Positions 61,255 to 64,000 of a DNA stretch of 64,000 nucleotides are shown here, in pieces (within the stretch, counting starts at the first letter, position 1; every line of letters begins with the position of its first letter). The translations under genes and the position numbers were made by a program. The notes under the pieces were generated by a model. The model saw only the letters and a program-made list of their open reading frames with translations. It made no database searches and was not told the DNA's origin. The DNA comes from Diadophis punctatus similis (lineage: Eukaryota; Chordata; Lepidosauria; Squamata; Dipsadidae), in contig JALIGW010000143.1 in NCBI GenBank assembly GCA_023053685.1, positions 112,001-176,000 of the forward strand, read 5' to 3'.

Positions 61255-62225
61255 CTGTTAGAGAGGGGAAGGGGAAGAGGAAGGAAGGAGAGAGTGGAGG
61301 AAAGGAAAAGAAAAGGGGAGGGAGGGAGGGAGGAGAGTGGAGGAAAGGTAAAGGAAAACGAAGAAGGAAGGAGAGTGGAGGAAAGGAAAAGAAAAAGGGA
61401 GGGAGGGAGGGAGAGAGGAAGGAAGGAAGGAGAGTGGAGGAAAGGTAAAGGAAAAGGAAGAAGGATGGAAAGTGGAGGAAAGGAAAAGAAAAAAGAAGGA
61501 GGAAGGAAGGAGAGAATGAAGGAAAGGAAAAGAAAAAGGAAGAAGGAAGGAGAGTGGAGGAAAGGAAAAGAGGAAGGAAGGAAGGAGAGTGGAGGAAAAG
61601 AAAAGAAAAAGGAAGGAAGGAAGGAGAGAATGAAGGAAAGGAAAAGAAAAAGGAAGAAGGAAGGAGAGTGGAGGAAAGGAAAAGAGGAAGGAAAGGAAGG
61701 TGGAGGGAAGGAAAAGAAAAAAGAAGGAGGAAGGAAGGAAGGAGAGAATGAAGGAAAAGAAAAGAAAAAGGAAGAAGGAAGGAGAGTGGAGGAAAAGAAA
61801 AGAAAAAGGAAGGAAGGAAGGAGAGAATGAAGGAAAGGAAAAGAAAAAGGAAGAAGGAAGGAGAGTGGAGGAAAGGAAAAGAGGAAGGAAGGAAGGAAAG
61901 GAAGGTGGAGGAAAGGAAAAGAAAAAAGAAGGAGGAAGGAAGGAGAGAATGAAGGAAAAGAAAAGAAAAAGGGAGGAGGAAGGAAGGAAGGAGAGAATGA
62001 AGGAAAGGAAAAGAAAAAGGAAGAAGGAAGGAGAGTGGAGGAAAGAAAAAGAGGAAGGAAGGAGAGTGGAGGAAAAGAAAAGAAAAAGGAAGGAAGGAGA
62101 GAATGAAGGAAAGGAAAAGAAAAAGGAAGAAGGAGGGAGAGTGGAGGAAAGGAAAAGAAAAAGGAAGGAAGGAGAGTGGAGGAAAAGAAAGGAAAGGAAA
62201 AAGGAAAGGAAAGGGAACAGGTGGT
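61255..62225. repeat. Purine-rich minisatellite, about 970 bp
   Basis: Nearly pure A/G. Core unit GGAGAGTGGAGGAAAGGAAA then AGAAAAAGGAAGAAGGAA, alternating with a GAGAGAATGAAGGAAAGG form. Units of about 50-60 bp combine into blocks of about 130 bp (for example 61510 and 61625 onward). Long open frames are compositional. Confidence 0.96.
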
Positions 62226-62411
62226 GGGAAGAGAAAGACGAGAGCTGGTCCACACAACTCAATTTCAGGACCTTGACAGTCGCATTTCACACTTGATTCT
62301 TCCCTGTGGGTCTGTGTCTAATTGGACAAATTTGAACAGCGGGCAGAAAAATCACCCTGGAGCTTTTTTTATATATAGTTGATAAATGGTTGCAGGCTTG
62401 AAGGCATGGTT

Positions 62412-62545
62412 CTAGGAAGGAAGGAAGGAAGGAAGGAAGGAAGGGGCAGGAGGGAGGGAGGAAGAAAGAAGAGAGGAAGGAGAAAAGAGAAAAGAGAGAA
62501 GAAAGGAAGATAGAGAAGGGAGGGAGGAAGGAAGGGAAGGACCCA
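62412..62545. repeat. (GGAA)n and related purine repeats
   Basis: (GGAA)n at 62414-62442, then AGGGAGGGAGGAAGAAAG-like units. Confidence 0.93.
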
Positions 62546-62664
62546 AGGCTTAGAAATAGACCCACAACTGTCACTGCTATTCAAAATGGCTACCTCATGT
62601 CATCTAACTGGAAGGTCCCTTCTGAAGTTCAACTCATAGGAAATAACAGGTCTGACAGATGAAG

Positions 62665-62738
62665 GCTGCTCATAAGTCCCTTTCCCCCCCCAGCGCCAAA
62701 TGGTTGCTTAACAAACAGTTGTAAGTAGAGAACTACCT

Positions 62739-62742
<4 letters not shown>
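62665..62742 (+). mobile_element. Tc1/mariner-like MITE 3' end
   Basis: GCTCATAAGTCCCTTTCC, AACAGTTGTAAGTAGAGAAC, TACCTGTA. Confidence 0.75.

Positions 62743-62784
<42 letters not shown>
62743..62784. repeat. (CA)n microsatellite
   Basis: About 21 CA units starting at the MITE end. Confidence 0.97.
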
Positions 62785-62787
<3 letters not shown>

Positions 62788-63088
62788 CCCCAGCTACGCA
62801 CTCGGACTCGCTTGGCGTGACCTTGTGTTTCCTCAGACCGCTCAAGACCGAAGTCTTCGTCCTTTAGTCTCCCTTTTTTTGCCAGAAGTTTGGATGATAC
62901 GAAAGGATGTTTTTGTTTTATTTTTGGAAACATCGATGCAGCCAAAAGATTGGGGTGAGGAATTCGGTTGCTAGGATGGAGGCCAACGGCAGAAGCGACT
63001 GCCTATAAAATCCTGCATTTCTCAGGCAGCAAATCCCTCTCCGGAATGGGCTTTTATAATGTGAGCAACCCAGCGGTATCCTGTGGGG
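62785..63088. other. Unassigned DNA
   Basis: No gene or repeat recognised. Confidence 0.4.
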
Positions 63089-63349
63089 CAGCGGTCGGTT
63101 TCACATTATGTTACTACCAGTTCGCCGCCCGCACGCTCGCTCGCTTCGTGCATGCATGCGCCCGGTTCGCTCACGCGCCTGCCTTCCGCACATGCGCTTT
63201 GCTCACACGTGCGCCTTCCCCACATGCACCCGGCCTCAAAAATGTGTCCAAATAGGATGGCATAGAGCAGGGGCGGGTGGGCGAGGCCACTCGCAATTTC
63301 CGCTACCGGTTCGGGCGAACCAGTCCGAACCGGCTGAATAGCATCTCTG
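63089..63349. mobile_element. hAT-like MITE
   Basis: Left CAGCGGTCGGTTTCACAT, right CCGAACCGGCTGAATAGC then ATCTCTG. Duplication CTGTGGGG and CCATGGGG, 6 of 8. Shares CCGCACATGCGC-like words with 23307-23569. Confidence 0.75.
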
Positions 63350-63477
63350 CCATGGGGTCTCCGCCAGCTTCCGACGGAGCCCTGGAAAAAGAATTGGAGA
63401 AGTTCTTTCTCATTGCACCCCAGGGAAGAAAGTGAAACTTGGAAAGCTGACCGTGTCAGAGGCGAATAATTAATGTG

Positions 63478-64000
63478 CCGTTAGTCCTCGACTTACGACC
63501 ACCATTGAGCACAAAATTTCCATCACTAAGTGAGACATCGGTGCGATGAGTTTTGCTCCACTTATTAAATGAATTTTGTTCGTTTTGTGAAGCAGATTTG
63601 GCTTCCCTCATTGACCCTGCTTGTCGGAAGCTGGCTGGGAAGGTTTCGAATGATAACGGGGGCAGGGCAACTGTCACAAATGCAGGTAGTCCCCGAATTA
63701 CGATCGCCATTGAGCCCCCAAATTTGTGTCGCTAAGTGAGACATTTGTTCAGTTAGGCTTCCACCCGTCCCCGTTTACTCTTGCCAAAGTTCTTAAGGGA
63801 ATTGCTGCAGTTGTTCAGGGAACCTGGTTTCCCCGTCGACTTTGCTTGTCAGAAGGTCGCAAAAGGGGATGGTGTGACCCAGGATCACTGCAACCGTCAT
63901 AAATATGAGTCGGTTGCCAAGCATCTGAATTTTGATCATGTGACCGAGGAGGGGACGCTGCAACAGTCGTGAAAAACGGTCATAAGTCACTTTTTTCTGT
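63478..64000 (+). mobile_element. Two Tc1/mariner-like MITEs in tandem
   Basis: First 63478-63682 (TTAGTCCTCGACTTACGACC to AACTGTCACAAATG), second from 63683 (CAGGTAGTCCCCGAATTACG) running past the right edge at TAAGTCACTTTTTTC. The first lacks its 3' third. Confidence 0.85.

Noticed and set aside
61233..62255. Several frames over 300 residues on the minus strand
   Set aside because: Purine minisatellite lacking stops by composition, open in three frames at once.

Overview
The window looks like non-coding, repeat-dominated DNA from a squamate reptile, most likely a snake. The basis is the repeat set: many 5'-truncated CR1-type LINE copies whose 3' ends run into (ATTCT)n arrays, tRNA-derived SINEs of squamate type, L2 and Rex1-like LINE fragments, long GATA/TATC arrays (Bkm-like), hAT and Tc1/mariner-like non-autonomous elements, and Penelope-like fragments. 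I found no intact protein-coding gene. Coding signal is confined to decayed LINE reverse-transcriptase C-termini, one gene-like coiled-coil fragment inside a hAT element (about 6640-7080, minus strand), and one very doubtful exon-like stretch near 55940.

Layout. 1-4.4 kb: SINE-derived tandem arrays, including a 22-copy satellite with an exact 67-bp period, and an L2 LINE split by a SINE. 4.4-6.2 kb: unassigned DNA, then a pyrimidine tract. 6.3-13.2 kb: hAT elements with recognisable 8-bp target duplications, CR1 tails and ATTCT arrays. 13.3-23 kb: purine-rich STRs, many CR1 fragments, a solo LTR. 23-31 kb: Penelope-like foldbacks, a 0.93-kb TATC array, a 0.77-kb ATAGA/ATGGA array. 31-38 kb: composite tandem arrays (MITE+TATC, then SINE+GGAA). 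38-50 kb: TTTC array, Rex1-like LINE, tandem hammerhead-like repeats, hAT MITEs with perfect target duplications, and a MITE with an internal 34-bp minisatellite. 50-64 kb: STRs, a second SINE-derived array, a 352-bp near-perfect palindrome inside a GATA array, a further tandem hammerhead-like pair, and MITEs.

The most notable signal is a 34-nt motif that fits a hammerhead ribozyme core. It occurs in two diverged repeat families whose helix II and helix I strands differ by covariation while the core, lengths and downstream GAAACGTC are kept. In one family it occurs as direct repeats 105 and 111 bp apart. Other points of interest are the palindrome at 57454-57805, SINE internal segments turned into satellite, composite tandem units of transposon plus microsatellite, and the gene-like fragment within a hAT element.

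Nothing here forms an operon or pathway; the window is a record of nested transposition and tandem expansion. Family names come from motif recognition by eye, so boundaries of undated fragments are approximate. Where target duplications were read directly, boundaries are exact.
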